Part shown: piece by piece, positions 1 through 8,905 of the stretch
Position numbering within the stretch: position 1 is the stretch's first letter
Layout: every line of letters begins with the position of its first letter
Assembly (NCBI GenBank): GCA_018822805.1
Contig: JAHJJU010000014.1
Span: 1 to 64,000, forward strand
Direction: 5' to 3'
Length of the DNA stretch: 64,000 bases
Source: a bacterium
GTDB taxonomy: Bacteria; Campylobacterota; Campylobacteria; Campylobacterales; Sulfurovaceae
Translations under genes and position numbers: made by a program
Notes under the pieces: model-generated
Told to the model about the DNA's origin: nothing
Databases searched by the model: none
What the model saw: only the letters and a program-made list of their open reading frames with translations

Positions 1-154
1 GTTTAAACCAATCAATTTTCTCATCAGCAAATTTTGCCCAAGTCCCTTCATAATCCTTTTCAAACTGTGCGACCAACTCTTTGTATTCGCACATGTTTTT
101 AATTAGGGGGTTATTGAATACCTCTTTATTTGGGTTAAAAACTTCTTTTGACAT
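1..154 (-). CDS. acs: acetyl-CoA synthetase, N-terminal part
   Basis: The first 51 codons of a gene that runs off the left edge. It begins at ATG 154 and carries the start of an AMP-forming acetate-CoA ligase: residues about 15-50 include CEYKEL, then EGTWAKFA and IDWFK, which match the N-terminal segment (family pattern: a short helix, then W..A....DWFKP) that precedes the adenylating domain. The enzyme activates acetate to acetyl-CoA through acetyl-AMP in the cytoplasm. None of the catalytic motifs is in the window, so the call rests on this short match only. The spacer to ribB (155-292) is AT-rich and holds nothing I can name. Confidence 0.7.
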   Translation of the reverse strand, partial: MSKEVFNPNKEVFNNPLIKNMCEYKELVAQFEKDYEGTWAKFADEKIDWFK

Positions 155-292
155 ATTTTTTCCTTTTAATTAATTTATTTTGTAAAAATTCAATAGAAAT
201 AAGTTTATCATAAAAAGAAAAAAATTTGAATCAAAATGTAACATATTTTTTAATTAGGAGTATTTTACTCCTATTTGGTTACGAAAAGTGAA

Positions 293-1324
293 TTAAAGCT
301 GTATCTTTTCTACAACATTCAAACCAAAACCTCCCAATCCAACAAATTCTGTATCTTTATTGGAAGTTAATAGTTTAATATGCTCTATTCCTAAATCTTT
401 AACAATTTGAGCCCCTACACCATACTCTTTTGCTTGCTCTTTAGAAATGGTCTTGGTATCTAAGAAAATAAGAACCCCACCATTTTGCTTTAGATATTCT
501 AATGAATTGTTCATTGTCTCAAAACGTTTTTGATTCAAAATAAGATCCACATCTAAACCAATATTATGAAATTTAACATTTTCCGTCTCATGTGTTTTAT
601 AAAATTGAATAACTTTGTGTATACGATTTAAATGGTCTTTATATAAAACTTGTGTCACTTTTGTATCCATAACTTGAATTTCTTCTTCTGAAATACGTTC
701 GATCAGTTTTTCATTTGCCAAACGATACTCTACCAAATCAGATATATAAACAATCGGCATATTGTGTTTCTCTGAAAAAATTTCAAGATCATCATGACGC
801 GCCATGGTTCCATCATCTTTTATAATTTCACAAATTACACCTACAGGTGCTAAACCGGCCAATTTACAAATATCTACCGATCCCTCAGTGTGTCCTGTTC
901 GAACCAATACTCCTCCATCTTTAGCAATAAGAGGGAAAATATGCCCCGGACGAACAAAATCTTCACTACGTGTTAATGGATTGGCTAACTTAGAAATACA
1001 ATCATCTCTTTCAGCTGAAGAGATACCTGTCTGGGCCGATGTAGAATCGATAGACACTGTAAAAGCTGTCTCATGATTTGAAATGTTATTCGATACCATA
1101 GGCATTAAATCTAATTTTTGTGCTATCTCTTTTGTAACAGGAGTACAAATAAGTCCTCTGGCCTCTTTTGCCATGAAGTTAACCATCTCTGGAGTTGAAA
1201 AAGTTGCTGCATACACCAAATCGCCTTCATTCTCTCGATCTTCATCATCCATCATAATAACCATACGACCTTTTTTTATCTCGTTAATTGCGATTTCTAC
1301 ACGCTTTAAAGCTTCTATTGACAT
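293..1324 (-). CDS. ribB: 3,4-dihydroxy-2-butanone 4-phosphate synthase with degenerate GTP cyclohydrolase II-like tail
   Basis: Makes the four-carbon precursor of riboflavin from ribulose 5-phosphate. Residues 1-205 form the RibB domain: the acidic metal site [10 protein letters not shown] is at 26-35, RPGH at 125-128 and [10 protein letters not shown] at 142-151. Residues 207-343 resemble the RibA half of RibBA fusions ([12 protein letters not shown] at 301-312, then KLLTSN) but are about 60 residues shorter than a true GTP cyclohydrolase II and contain no cysteine, so the three-Cys zinc site needed for that reaction is absent. Function of the tail is unknown; it may be structural. Helicobacter and Campylobacter RibBA proteins are known to have similarly altered tails. 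The start is set by AAGGA 10 nt upstream. No FMN riboswitch fits in the short leader. Confidence 0.9.
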   Translation of the reverse strand: MSIEALKRVEIAINEIKKGRMVIMMDDEDRENEGDLVYAATFSTPEMVNFMAKEARGLICTPVTKEIAQKLDLMPMVSNNISNHETAFTVSIDSTSAQTGISSAERDDCISKLANPLTRSEDFVRPGHIFPLIAKDGGVLVRTGHTEGSVDICKLAGLAPVGVICEIIKDDGTMARHDDLEIFSEKHNMPIVYISDLVEYRLANEKLIERISEEEIQVMDTKVTQVLYKDHLNRIHKVIQFYKTHETENVKFHNIGLDVDLILNQKRFETMNNSLEYLKQNGGVLIFLDTKTISKEQAKEYGVGAQIVKDLGIEHIKLLTSNKDTEFVGLGGFGLNVVEKIQL

Positions 1325-1350
1325 ACTTTTATTCCTTAATCTTGTATATT

Positions 1351-1367
1351 AACCTGAGTTTGACGGA
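1351..1367. repeat. 17-bp direct repeat, left copy
   Basis: AACCTGAGTTTGACGGA lies between ribB and the tRNA cluster. A copy with one change (T to C at position 11) is at 2982-2998, right after the methylase stop codon. The pair therefore brackets the five tRNAs and the methylase. Confidence 0.6.
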
Positions 1368-1452
1368 CATTATACACTTTTTTAAAATAAACCCTTGACA
1401 TTATGTTCTATTTTCTCTATAATGCCGTCCACACAAACAATGTGTAACATTT

Positions 1453-1527
1453 TGGGGTATGGCCAAGCGGTAAGGCAACGGTTTTTGGTACCGTTATTCG
1501 GGGGTTCGAATCCCTCTACCCCATCCA
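1453..1527 (+). tRNA. tRNA-Gln (TTG), copy 1
   Basis: Full cloverleaf of 75 nt: acceptor TGGGGTA pairs with TACCCCA, anticodon loop TTTTGGT gives TTG, T-arm GGGGGTTCGAATCCC, and CCA is encoded. U1-A72 is typical of tRNA-Gln. Identical in sequence to the copy at 1810-1884. Confidence 0.97.
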
Positions 1528-1536
1528 AAAAATTGA

Positions 1537-1613
<77 letters not shown>

Positions 1614-1648
1614 ATACTTTTTATGTTAAGTATAAAAACATTATAGAA

Positions 1649-1725
<77 letters not shown>

Positions 1726-1809
1726 AAGAAATAGTTAAGTAATTTTACTATAAAATTACAATTCACAAATTTTTATTGATATAAGTAACAATGTAGATCA
1801 ATAAACTAT

Positions 1810-1884
1810 TGGGGTATGGCCAAGCGGTAAGGCAACGGTTTTTGGTACCGTTATTCGGGGGTTCGAATCCCTCTACCCCATCCA
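1810..1884 (+). tRNA. tRNA-Gln (TTG), copy 2
   Basis: Identical to the Gln gene at 1453-1527, including the encoded CCA. The order Gln, fMet, fMet, Gln is therefore a mirrored order of genes all on one strand. Confidence 0.97.
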
Positions 1885-1894
1885 TAGTGTAGAC

Positions 1895-1971
<77 letters not shown>

Positions 1972-2044
1972 CTTAACTTTCAATTCTAATCAAAATCTTA
2001 TAAACAGCCTTACGGAATTTCAGCCTAATTGTGTACACTTCTTC

Positions 2045-2983
2045 ATGATAAAATTTATTGACCTATTTGCTGGTATTGGTGGTTTTCGTCTTGCATTTGA
2101 ATCGATAGGTGCTACGTGTGTTTTCTCTGCTGAAATAGACAAATATGCTTGCAGTACTTATAAAATGAATTTTGGAGACAATCCTTTTTGTGATGTATCA
2201 ACCCTAGATCCAAAGACTGTTCCTGATTTTGATATTCTCTGTGCAGGATTTCCTTGTCAACCTTTCTCTTTAGCTGGACAACGAAAAGGTTTTCAAGATA
2301 CCCGTGGTACCCTCTTTTTTGATATAGAACGAATTTTAAAAACAAAACAACCAAAAGCTTTTATACTAGAAAATGTTAAAGGTCTAGTCAACCATAGCAA
2401 AGGGCAAACATTAGAGGTCATTTTAGAGACTTTAACAAAAAAACTGAACTACAAAGTTTTTTATGACGTTCTAAACTCTAAAAATTACGGTCTACCTCAA
2501 AACCGAGAACGCATTTATATTTTAGGATTTAAAAACCATTCTGTAGAGTTTGAATTTCCTAAACCAATTACTAATACAATGGATTTATCTACTGTTTTAG
2601 ATACAAAACTGGAAGGTACAGAAATCTCTGAAATAGCCAAGTTTAACATTGAAACTCATCTGAAACAACATAGAAAATACGAAGAGATAAAAAAGAACAA
2701 ACTGCTTTTAGCTTATGAGATACGAAAGTCACGTTGCAGTTTTAGATTTGACAATATTTCTCCAACATTAACAGCCAAAATGGGTACAGGTGGCAATAAT
2801 GTACCAATATTTGTACATGAGATGCGAAAGTTTACAACCAGAGAGTGTCTACGCATTCAAGGCTTTCCGGAGAGCTATCAAATAGAGCCAAACACTGCAC
2901 AAAGTTATAAACAGATAGGTAACAGTGTTAGTGTCCCTGTTGTCAGACTTTTAGCCCAAACAATACTCAAACATATCTGCTAA
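2045..2983 (+). CDS. orphan DNA (cytosine-5-)methyltransferase
   Basis: Transfers a methyl group from S-adenosylmethionine to C5 of cytosine at a site I cannot predict. From ATG 2045 it is 312 residues, in the range of small C5 methylases. Motifs in order: DLFAGIGG (6-13, SAM binding), FPCQPF with catalytic Cys71, ENV (109-111), QNRERIY (152-158), a short target-recognition region about 190-265, RECLRIQGFP and the C-terminal QIGNSVSVPV. An in-frame start at 1910 would lie inside tRNA-Gly and is rejected. No restriction enzyme or second methylase is adjacent, so it is either a solitary regulator or a relic of a restriction-modification pair. It lies between the tRNA cluster and the right copy of a 17-bp direct repeat, which suggests acquisition. 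Confidence 0.92.
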   Translation: MIKFIDLFAGIGGFRLAFESIGATCVFSAEIDKYACSTYKMNFGDNPFCDVSTLDPKTVPDFDILCAGFPCQPFSLAGQRKGFQDTRGTLFFDIERILKTKQPKAFILENVKGLVNHSKGQTLEVILETLTKKLNYKVFYDVLNSKNYGLPQNRERIYILGFKNHSVEFEFPKPITNTMDLSTVLDTKLEGTEISEIAKFNIETHLKQHRKYEEIKKNKLLLAYEIRKSRCSFRFDNISPTLTAKMGTGGNNVPIFVHEMRKFTTRECLRIQGFPESYQIEPNTAQSYKQIGNSVSVPVVRLLAQTILKHIC

Positions 2984-2998
2984 CCTGAGTTCGACGGA
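2982..2998. repeat. 17-bp direct repeat, right copy
   Basis: AACCTGAGTTCGACGGA overlaps the last bases of the methylase stop codon. It is 16/17 identical to 1351-1367 in the same orientation. Confidence 0.6.
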
Positions 2999-3017
2999 AT
3001 ACCATAGCTACAAAAGT

Positions 3018-3401
3018 CTAAAAATATAGTCTTTTAAACAACATCATCCCCAACAATGTAGCCCCAATAGAAAAAAACACGTTCAAAACTACATTAGAAA
3101 AGGCTTTCATATAAAACTCTTGTTGCATCAGCAACACGGTATCTAAAGAAAAAGTAGAAAAGGTCGTTAATGCTCCTAACAGACCCGTTATAAGCAGTGT
3201 TTTATGATAAGGAGAGAGATTAATTTGTTGAAAGTATAAAAAAAGAAAACCGATTAGAAAGCTTCCTAGTACATTAACCGAAAGCGTTCCAAAAGGAAAG
3301 GTGGATGCTGTGGCTTTTTGCACCCAACTTGAAAGTGTAAAACGTAAAATGGCACCGATGAACCCACCGATGCCAACACTAAACAGAAGACCGAAACTCA
3401 T
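3018..3401 (-). CDS. crcB: fluoride channel CrcB/Fluc
   Basis: Dual-topology inner-membrane channel that lets fluoride leak out of the cell. 127 residues with four hydrophobic segments. Family marks: GGFIGAILRF near the N terminus, then FPFGTLSVNVLGSF (the conserved GT..vN..G) and GLLGALTTFSTFS, which holds the phenylalanine-rich pore wall and central sodium-site TTFS motif. Its ATG shares the A of the upstream TAA stop codon, so it is translated with the VWA gene. No fluoride riboswitch is possible between them. A single gene here means a homodimer rather than the paired type. Confidence 0.93.
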   Translation of the reverse strand: MSFGLLFSVGIGGFIGAILRFTLSSWVQKATASTFPFGTLSVNVLGSFLIGFLFLYFQQINLSPYHKTLLITGLLGALTTFSTFSLDTVLLMQQEFYMKAFSNVVLNVFFSIGATLLGMMLFKRLYF

Positions 3402-5182
3402 TAATTTCTAAATTGCCAATCATCTGCAGGTTTATCAAGTGGTGTGATGGTTGATGTTTTTTCTTTAAGTAACGTATCTAAAATACCCAACTCTTTTTTT
3501 AAAGAGTCATCATTTAGGACATCCATTTCACTAACATAAGATTTTTTAAAAACTTGAAATAACTTCTTATACCCCTCACTCACTTTGAGTGGACACGATT
3601 TTCTCTCCCATGTACTCATAACAGGATAAAGAGGATGTTTTGGTGGATAATCCATACAACGTTTCATAATTGCTGTTGGATGCTCCATTACCCACTTCAC
3701 GTTATCATTGCACCCTGCTCTTGTGTCGATAAGCCAGTTTTTCATAATGGAAACATAATCACTCACTAAAATCGCTTTTCGTATACCCGAGTTATCGTAA
3801 TAGGCACTTTGATTTTTAAAACTTACCTTCTGTTCATTACTGAAAGCTTTTCCATTGACATCCGTATAAGAAACGTTCAGTTTAATGTCCTCTCCTAACT
3901 GCTCACCCAATTTTTTCAACTTGAGTAAAACAACGCCACCTTTGGTTGCTGTTTCATCCGTTGCCGATGGGAAAAGTGTGTTTACATTCATAATCTCACC
4001 TGTTGCCATTTTTGCATCGGGTGAACCATAAACGGCTTCTATACTGTAGTTTGAAGCGTTTAATTTTAACTCCAAGTCATACACCAACGGTGTTACCATG
4101 TAGTCAAACTCTTTGTCCAACAATTTAGAAAACTCTTTTGAAGAGTGTACAGAGAAATAATTTGCCCCTTTTGTTTTAGAAACATACTCTACTAAATCAT
4201 TGTTAAAGTCTACACCCACACCTATAAAGGTGCTATGAATACCTTTTGCACTTGCCTCTTTTGCCATACCAAACAGTTTATCTTTACCCAACTCACCTGT
4301 ATTTGGCATTGCATCGGTTAAGAAGATAATTCTATTTTCATAACCACTTTTTAAATCAACCTCATCAAAAAGTTTTAATCCCTCTTTATACCCGGCACTC
4401 CAGTTGGTGCCACCACGTTCGGTTAACTCTAATATATGATCACGTATGGCTTCTTTATCACTATTCCCTACCAAGTTTAATGGTTTAGCTCGGTATGAAT
4501 TATGATCAAAGAGTGCAATTCCTACTCGGTCATCGTCATTCAAATGAGAAAGCATTGCAACGATGGATTCATTAGCAATTTGCATCTTTTTCTTATTTGA
4601 TTTATCTTCATTTTGAATTTTATTCCCCATCTTGTCATAGTGATACTCATCAAAATTTGATCCCATTGAACCTGAAATATCAAGAACAACCACCAAATTT
4701 AATTTTTTTCGTTTAAAATCACCCTCATCTATTCCAGAGTTTAATCCAACCGATAAGAAATACTCTTTTTCATCTGAAAAACTGTTCAATCGTTTTGCCG
4801 ATGAATAACTTGGACAGAAAAGATCTTTACACTCCTCTGTTCCTAATCCTGTATCAAAATAATGGTTATAAAACTCTCCCTCATAAGTGATAGAGTCCAA
4901 TTTAGGAAGATAGCCCTTGTCAATATTGGCTTTAAAATTATTTGTGTCTTTTGCTCCACCTACAGCCAAACCAATTTTTTTAGGAGATCTGTACGCTTTT
5001 GGAGAGGGTGCTGACATGGTCATGGGGTAAGAACCTGCAATATTCGGCATTCGGCTGCTGTCTTCCATTACGCTTGTACTGTTGTACTCCCAATCGTCAA
5101 TGAGATCCGGGTTCGTTTTTTTAGTCATGGCATTTAATAGTGATAGATTGACAACCAATATTAAAAATAATATACGTTTCAT
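3401..5182 (-). CDS. exported von Willebrand factor A domain protein (YfbK-like)
   Basis: 593 residues from ATG 5182. An ATG five codons earlier exists, but AAAGG is spaced correctly only for the second, which also starts a good signal peptide (MKRILFLILVVNLSLLNA). The protein thus acts in the periplasm or outer envelope. A YfbK-type N-terminal region (about 20-150) is followed by a VWA domain (about 160-355) with an intact metal-ion adhesion motif DISGSMGS at about 168-175 and GGTNW and TDAMPN further on. The C-terminal third has no motif I know. VWA domains bind proteins through a divalent metal; partner unknown. Translationally coupled to crcB, though no functional link is evident. Confidence 0.85.
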   Translation of the reverse strand: MKRILFLILVVNLSLLNAMTKKTNPDLIDDWEYNSTSVMEDSSRMPNIAGSYPMTMSAPSPKAYRSPKKIGLAVGGAKDTNNFKANIDKGYLPKLDSITYEGEFYNHYFDTGLGTEECKDLFCPSYSSAKRLNSFSDEKEYFLSVGLNSGIDEGDFKRKKLNLVVVLDISGSMGSNFDEYHYDKMGNKIQNEDKSNKKKMQIANESIVAMLSHLNDDDRVGIALFDHNSYRAKPLNLVGNSDKEAIRDHILELTERGGTNWSAGYKEGLKLFDEVDLKSGYENRIIFLTDAMPNTGELGKDKLFGMAKEASAKGIHSTFIGVGVDFNNDLVEYVSKTKGANYFSVHSSKEFSKLLDKEFDYMVTPLVYDLELKLNASNYSIEAVYGSPDAKMATGEIMNVNTLFPSATDETATKGGVVLLKLKKLGEQLGEDIKLNVSYTDVNGKAFSNEQKVSFKNQSAYYDNSGIRKAILVSDYVSIMKNWLIDTRAGCNDNVKWVMEHPTAIMKRCMDYPPKHPLYPVMSTWERKSCPLKVSEGYKKLFQVFKKSYVSEMDVLNDDSLKKELGILDTLLKEKTSTITPLDKPADDWQFRN

Positions 5183-5262
5183 AATTAATCCTTTCATTTA
5201 TGCTTGTATTTTAATAAACAACTGTGTACTGATCGTACATATTATAACAAATTTTGTGAGTA

Positions 5263-6012
5263 TTAAACACTATAATTTTTATTTCTTACACTCATTTGTT
5301 TGCTCTCTTCATCCATGTAAATGTCATAGATATCCAAGGTTTTAAGTAAAGCACTAAGCTTTTTATATCCATAGTTGACCGGAGAAAATGAAGATTTATT
5401 ATTAATATAAGCACCCATATCAGCTAAGTTTGACCAACCAAACTCATCCATTGTTTGACTTTGGGCATTATTTAATAGCTTAATAAGCCATTTGTCTTTT
5501 TTGAGTTCTTCTGAACTTTTACGTCCTTCAGAGACAACTGTTTCACTGCTTTTAGGGGCATTGTCACCCATTAATTTTTCAGTAAATATAAACTGTGAAC
5601 ATGCAGCCATAAATGCTTCCGGAGTCTTTTTCTCACCAAAACCAAACACTTTAATTCCCTCTTGCTGAACCCTCATGACCACAGGTGTAAAGTCTGAATC
5701 ACTGGTCGCAAAAGCAAAAGCATCTATCTTTTTAGTGTGCAACATATCTATGGCATCAATGGTCATTAAAATATCGGTGGCATTCTTATTTTTAGAGTAA
5801 TCAAACTGCTGAATCGGCTTTATCGCAAACTCCAATAACTTTGATTCCCAGTTTTTTAAATTGTCTTTTGTCCAATTTCCATAGGCTTGACGAATATTAA
5901 CCACTCCATATTTACTTAGCTCGTTAATAATTCCTTCTATTGCTCTATAAGAAATATTATCACAGTCAATAAAAAGTGCAATATGGTCTTCTTGATGACG
6001 GTTATTTGCCAT
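5263..6012 (-). CDS. NYN-domain protein with C-terminal LOTUS/OST-HTH domain
   Basis: 249 residues. The ATG at 6012 is preferred over one at 6036 because GGAG lies 9 nt before it and the upstream gene ends 1 nt earlier. Residues about 8-145 form a NYN (PIN-like) nuclease fold: FIDCDN at the start and ATSDSDFTPVV in the middle supply the acidic metal ligands expected of a ribonuclease. Residues about 165-240 look like a LOTUS/OST-HTH RNA-binding domain (KLLNNAQ, WSNLADMGAYI, YGYKKLSALLK). The same two-domain form occurs widely in bacteria as LabA/DUF88 proteins; substrate RNAs are mostly unknown. Coupled to rsmD, which hints at a role in RNA metabolism. Confidence 0.85.
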   Translation of the reverse strand: MANNRHQEDHIALFIDCDNISYRAIEGIINELSKYGVVNIRQAYGNWTKDNLKNWESKLLEFAIKPIQQFDYSKNKNATDILMTIDAIDMLHTKKIDAFAFATSDSDFTPVVMRVQQEGIKVFGFGEKKTPEAFMAACSQFIFTEKLMGDNAPKSSETVVSEGRKSSEELKKDKWLIKLLNNAQSQTMDEFGWSNLADMGAYINNKSSFSPVNYGYKKLSALLKTLDIYDIYMDEESKQMSVRNKNYSV

Positions 6013-6013
6013 A

Positions 6014-6613
6014 TTAATACTCCTCTTTCGGAGCATAATAGGTCATGGTAGAACGCCCAAACTTCTTACGTTTTACCTGTTCAAGTTCAGCAATTTTTTC
6101 TGGCATATCAAGCTGACTCATATGTTCAACAATGACCATCGCACATTTTGATGCATCTATTTTGGCTATCAATTCCAATGTTTTATCGTATACATCATCC
6201 ATTCCATCACGAGTAGAGAAAGGAGGATCAAAATAAAAGTACGTCTTCTCATCGCGTTTTTCAACCATAGAGAGTACGGTATCAAACTTTTCAAAACTGT
6301 CCCCAAACATGTGATGACAGCGACTAGGGTCAAGCCGTTTAATGTTCTCTTGTAATACTTTGTAGGCTATTTTATTGTACTCTATAAAATAACACTGAGA
6401 AGCTCCACGACTTAATGCTTCTAATCCGATAGAACCTGATCCTGAAAAAACCTCTACAAAGTTTTTGTCTATAATATCAAACTGTAAGGTATTAAAAAGT
6501 GACTCTTTTAAAATCCCTTTTGAACTTCGTGTGGTTGTAATGTTAGGGATTTCAATTATTTTTCCTTTGAAGTCCCCTGCTATAATATTTGTTGTAAAAT
6601 TTTGTTTTTTCAT
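6014..6613 (-). CDS. rsmD: 16S rRNA (guanine966-N2)-methyltransferase
   Basis: Methylates G966 of 16S rRNA in the small subunit using S-adenosylmethionine. 199 residues, the normal length. The SAM-binding loop is FSGSGSIG (56-63), followed by the acidic E78, and the N-methylase catalytic motif is DPPF (129-132). First gene of a pair with the NYN-LOTUS protein. Confidence 0.93.
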   Translation of the reverse strand: MKKQNFTTNIIAGDFKGKIIEIPNITTTRSSKGILKESLFNTLQFDIIDKNFVEVFSGSGSIGLEALSRGASQCYFIEYNKIAYKVLQENIKRLDPSRCHHMFGDSFEKFDTVLSMVEKRDEKTYFYFDPPFSTRDGMDDVYDKTLELIAKIDASKCAMVIVEHMSQLDMPEKIAELEQVKRKKFGRSTMTYYAPKEEY

Positions 6614-6780
6614 TTTTGTTTATATAACCTTTATAGTTTAAAGTCAATTATAATATAAATTCTCACAACATTAAGTAAAATCCATATATATTCAATAGAT
6701 ACTGTTAAGAATACTAATTTTTCATACTTCAATGAGATTTTTTCATTATCAAAGTACTCCATTTTATGATATTATTTATA

Positions 6781-7767
6781 ATGAAATTTTTAAAACTATT
6801 AACACTGACCCTACTTCTTCCTTTTATGCTGTTGGCTGAAGAGCCTAAACCTCCTGTTCCCTATGACTTTTTAGCCAAAAAAGAGGTTCAAAACTTTATT
6901 AACATGATGGTTAAAAAACACCATTTTAAACGCGAATACATGACGAACGTACTTCAAAATGCCATGTTGGACAAAGAGACCCTTGACCGTTATACCGGTA
7001 AATACAAACCCGGAAGTACCAATGGAACATGGGAAAGATACAAAGACCATGTTCTTGATGATGAGACACTAAACCTAGCACGAAACTTTAAAAAACAATA
7101 CTACCAAACCCTTTTACGTGCTGAACGAGAGTACAATATTGATATGGACTATATTGTCGGTTTTATGGGTGTTGAAAGTAAATATGGAACCTACACAGGT
7201 GACTACCGAGTGCTTGACTCTTTAGCAACACTGGCATTTCATAACAATCGTATGAAAAAGTTTTTTAAGTCTGAATTTACAAACCTCTTTCTACTCATGC
7301 GTGAAGAGAACCGAGACATCTATAGCCAATACGGCTCCTTTGCAGGAGCAATGGGTGCTGTTCAACAAGTACCTTCTATCCAACGTAAATTTGGAATGGA
7401 CTACAACAAAGATGGCAGAAAAGACCCATGGGATTTAGAAGACTGCATTGGAATCATTGCAAAATTTATGCATAACAAAGGTTGGGTAAAAGGTTCTACC
7501 GTAGTTGTTCCTACCAACTTTAATGGCATCCGATTTAAAACACTGAAAACAAGTTATAAAAAGAGATATACGATAAGTTACCTAAGCAAAAATGGTATAA
7601 AACCCATAGAGCCTTTTTATGAAAAAAAAGCCTATTTACTCAAAACCCAAAACAACACCCATGATGACATTTGGCTGGCAGGTAAAAACTTTAGCGTCCT
7701 AACACGTTACAACAACTCCACCTCCTATGGTGTTGCTATTCATCTTATTGCTCAAGCTGTTAGATAA
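6781..7767 (+). CDS. mltB: lytic murein transglycosylase B family protein
   Basis: Cleaves the glycan strand of peptidoglycan in the periplasm, leaving 1,6-anhydro ends. From ATG 6781 it has 328 residues and a clean signal peptide (MKFLKLLTLTLLLPFMLLA) ending in AEE; there is no lipobox cysteine, so unlike E. coli MltB it should be soluble. Catalytic glutamate is Glu132 in GVESKYG, and the second family motif is GAMGAVQQVPS, followed by DGRKDPWD. An ATG at 6766 adds only five residues and has no better ribosome site. It stands alone between divergent rsmD and a ClpP-like gene. Confidence 0.92.
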   Translation: MKFLKLLTLTLLLPFMLLAEEPKPPVPYDFLAKKEVQNFINMMVKKHHFKREYMTNVLQNAMLDKETLDRYTGKYKPGSTNGTWERYKDHVLDDETLNLARNFKKQYYQTLLRAEREYNIDMDYIVGFMGVESKYGTYTGDYRVLDSLATLAFHNNRMKKFFKSEFTNLFLLMREENRDIYSQYGSFAGAMGAVQQVPSIQRKFGMDYNKDGRKDPWDLEDCIGIIAKFMHNKGWVKGSTVVVPTNFNGIRFKTLKTSYKKRYTISYLSKNGIKPIEPFYEKKAYLLKTQNNTHDDIWLAGKNFSVLTRYNNSTSYGVAIHLIAQAVR

Positions 7768-7817
7768 TTGGGTATAATAAGTACCTGACCATAATAAAAC
7801 TAAAAATAAGGGCAAAC

Positions 7818-8552
7818 ATGACTGGTGCAAAAAAAGAATTAAGTAGCGAACAACATACCCTTTACTCGGAGTTAATACCTGAACATAAAAAAGTAGTCAA
7901 CAAAGAGAGACATCTCTATGAAGTTACTCCAAAACATAAACGTTATCGAATTTATATCGGTCGATTTTTTGAACAAAAAAAAGGGCTTCATTCGGTTTTC
8001 AATGAACTTAGAGAAGCCAAAGGGAACGACTACCTAGAATTCATGATTAACTCTGGTGGAGGTTTCGTGCATGAAGGTATGCAGTTTTACAATATTATTC
8101 AAGAAAAATTTACCGGCAGAACCGTTGCCTATTTAGACAACCGTGGTTACAGTATGGGAGCACTACTCTTCTGTATGGCTGACAAACGTGTGATCTATCC
8201 CTACTCAGATTTGATGTTCCATACTTATTCTCATGGTTCACAAGGAAAAGGTGGCGAAGTTAAAACACACGTAAACCATACCTCTAAAAAATTAGAACAG
8301 TTTTTTTACGATATCATTGTTAAAAAAGGCTTTTTATCGGATGAAGAGTTCAAAAAAATGGTCATTGGTCAAGACTACTGGATGGATGCCAAAGCACTTT
8401 GTAAACGAGACATTGCAACCCACGTCATTATAGGTGGAGAGGAGCTAACAGCTAAAGAGTATTTAAAAGCATTAAAAAAAGAAAAACGTGCGAAAAAAGA
8501 GAAGAAAAAAAACAAAAATAATAAAGATATAAACAGTAAAGATGCAAATTAG
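7818..8552 (+). CDS. ClpP-like serine protease
   Basis: 244 residues of the ClpP/crotonase fold. NSGGG (78-82) forms the oxyanion strand, Ser112 sits in GYSMGA, His135 in MFHTYSHG and a candidate Asp190 in YWMDAK, giving the full triad. It differs from housekeeping ClpP in its basic, low-complexity tail (about 215-244, mostly Lys) and an N-terminal extension of about 40 residues. No Clp ATPase or adaptor is adjacent. It could work alone or with ClpX/ClpA elsewhere. AAGGG precedes the start. Its last codons overlap ATG 8542, where the thioesterase gene originally began, so the two once formed an overlapping operon. Confidence 0.8.
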   Translation: MTGAKKELSSEQHTLYSELIPEHKKVVNKERHLYEVTPKHKRYRIYIGRFFEQKKGLHSVFNELREAKGNDYLEFMINSGGGFVHEGMQFYNIIQEKFTGRTVAYLDNRGYSMGALLFCMADKRVIYPYSDLMFHTYSHGSQGKGGEVKTHVNHTSKKLEQFFYDIIVKKGFLSDEEFKKMVIGQDYWMDAKALCKRDIATHVIIGGEELTAKEYLKALKKEKRAKKEKKKNKNNKDINSKDAN

Positions 8553-8580
8553 AGTTTACTACGAAGATATATTTTTATAG
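8542..8580 (+). pseudogene. 5' remnant of the ybgC thioesterase gene
   Basis: ATG 8542 opens MQIRVYYED before running into TAG after 12 codons. The intact gene at 9271 starts MKIRVYYED, and the DNA of the two stretches matches at about 28 of 31 positions. This looks like the original start of the gene, overlapping the end of the ClpP-like gene, left behind when the mazEF module was inserted. Confidence 0.75.
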
Positions 8581-8594
8581 TAAAAAATCTAATC

Positions 8595-8627
8595 TTGACT
8601 TTAAAAAGTAATTACATTATAATTACT
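8595..8627 (+). promoter_or_regulatory. mazEF promoter with overlapping operator
   Basis: TTGACT (8595-8600), a 17-bp spacer and TATAAT (8618-8623) make a near-consensus sigma-70 promoter. A perfect inverted repeat AGTAATTA-5-TAATTACT (8607-8614 and 8620-8627) covers the -10 box, a natural place for autorepression by the MazE or MazE-MazF complex. Confidence 0.75.
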
Positions 8628-8647
8628 AAAAAGACAAGGAGTACCAC

Positions 8648-8905
8648 ATGACCACACTAACACCCATAGGAAACTCACAAGGTATCCGAATACCAAAACC
8701 ACTCATTAAACAAGCTCAACTAGAGAATGTACAGCTTGAGCTTATCGTTATCGATAGAGGGTTACTCATTCGACCCGTAAAACAAAGTAGAAGTACTTGG
8801 TCACAAAACATTGACCAAGTTATGCTAACTAACAAGAGCATAAAAGATGAAGCCATTTTAGATGACCTCTTAAACGACAATGACCTAGAGGAATGGGAAT
8901 GGTAA
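8648..8905 (+). CDS. mazE: antitoxin, MazE/AbrB type
   Basis: 85 residues. The N-terminal swapped-hairpin AbrB domain is recognisable from TPIGNSQGIRIPKPLIKQA followed by LELIVIDRGLLIRP; the acidic C-terminal tail (DEAILDDLLNDNDLEEWEW) is the part that wraps the toxin in this family. A strong AAGGAG lies 7 nt upstream. The toxin gene overlaps its end by 13 bp, so the two are coupled. Confidence 0.9.
   Translation: MTTLTPIGNSQGIRIPKPLIKQAQLENVQLELIVIDRGLLIRPVKQSRSTWSQNIDQVMLTNKSIKDEAILDDLLNDNDLEEWEW

Noticed and set aside
1325-1350. FMN riboswitch before ribB
   Set aside because: The leader is too short and has none of the conserved FMN-box sequence.
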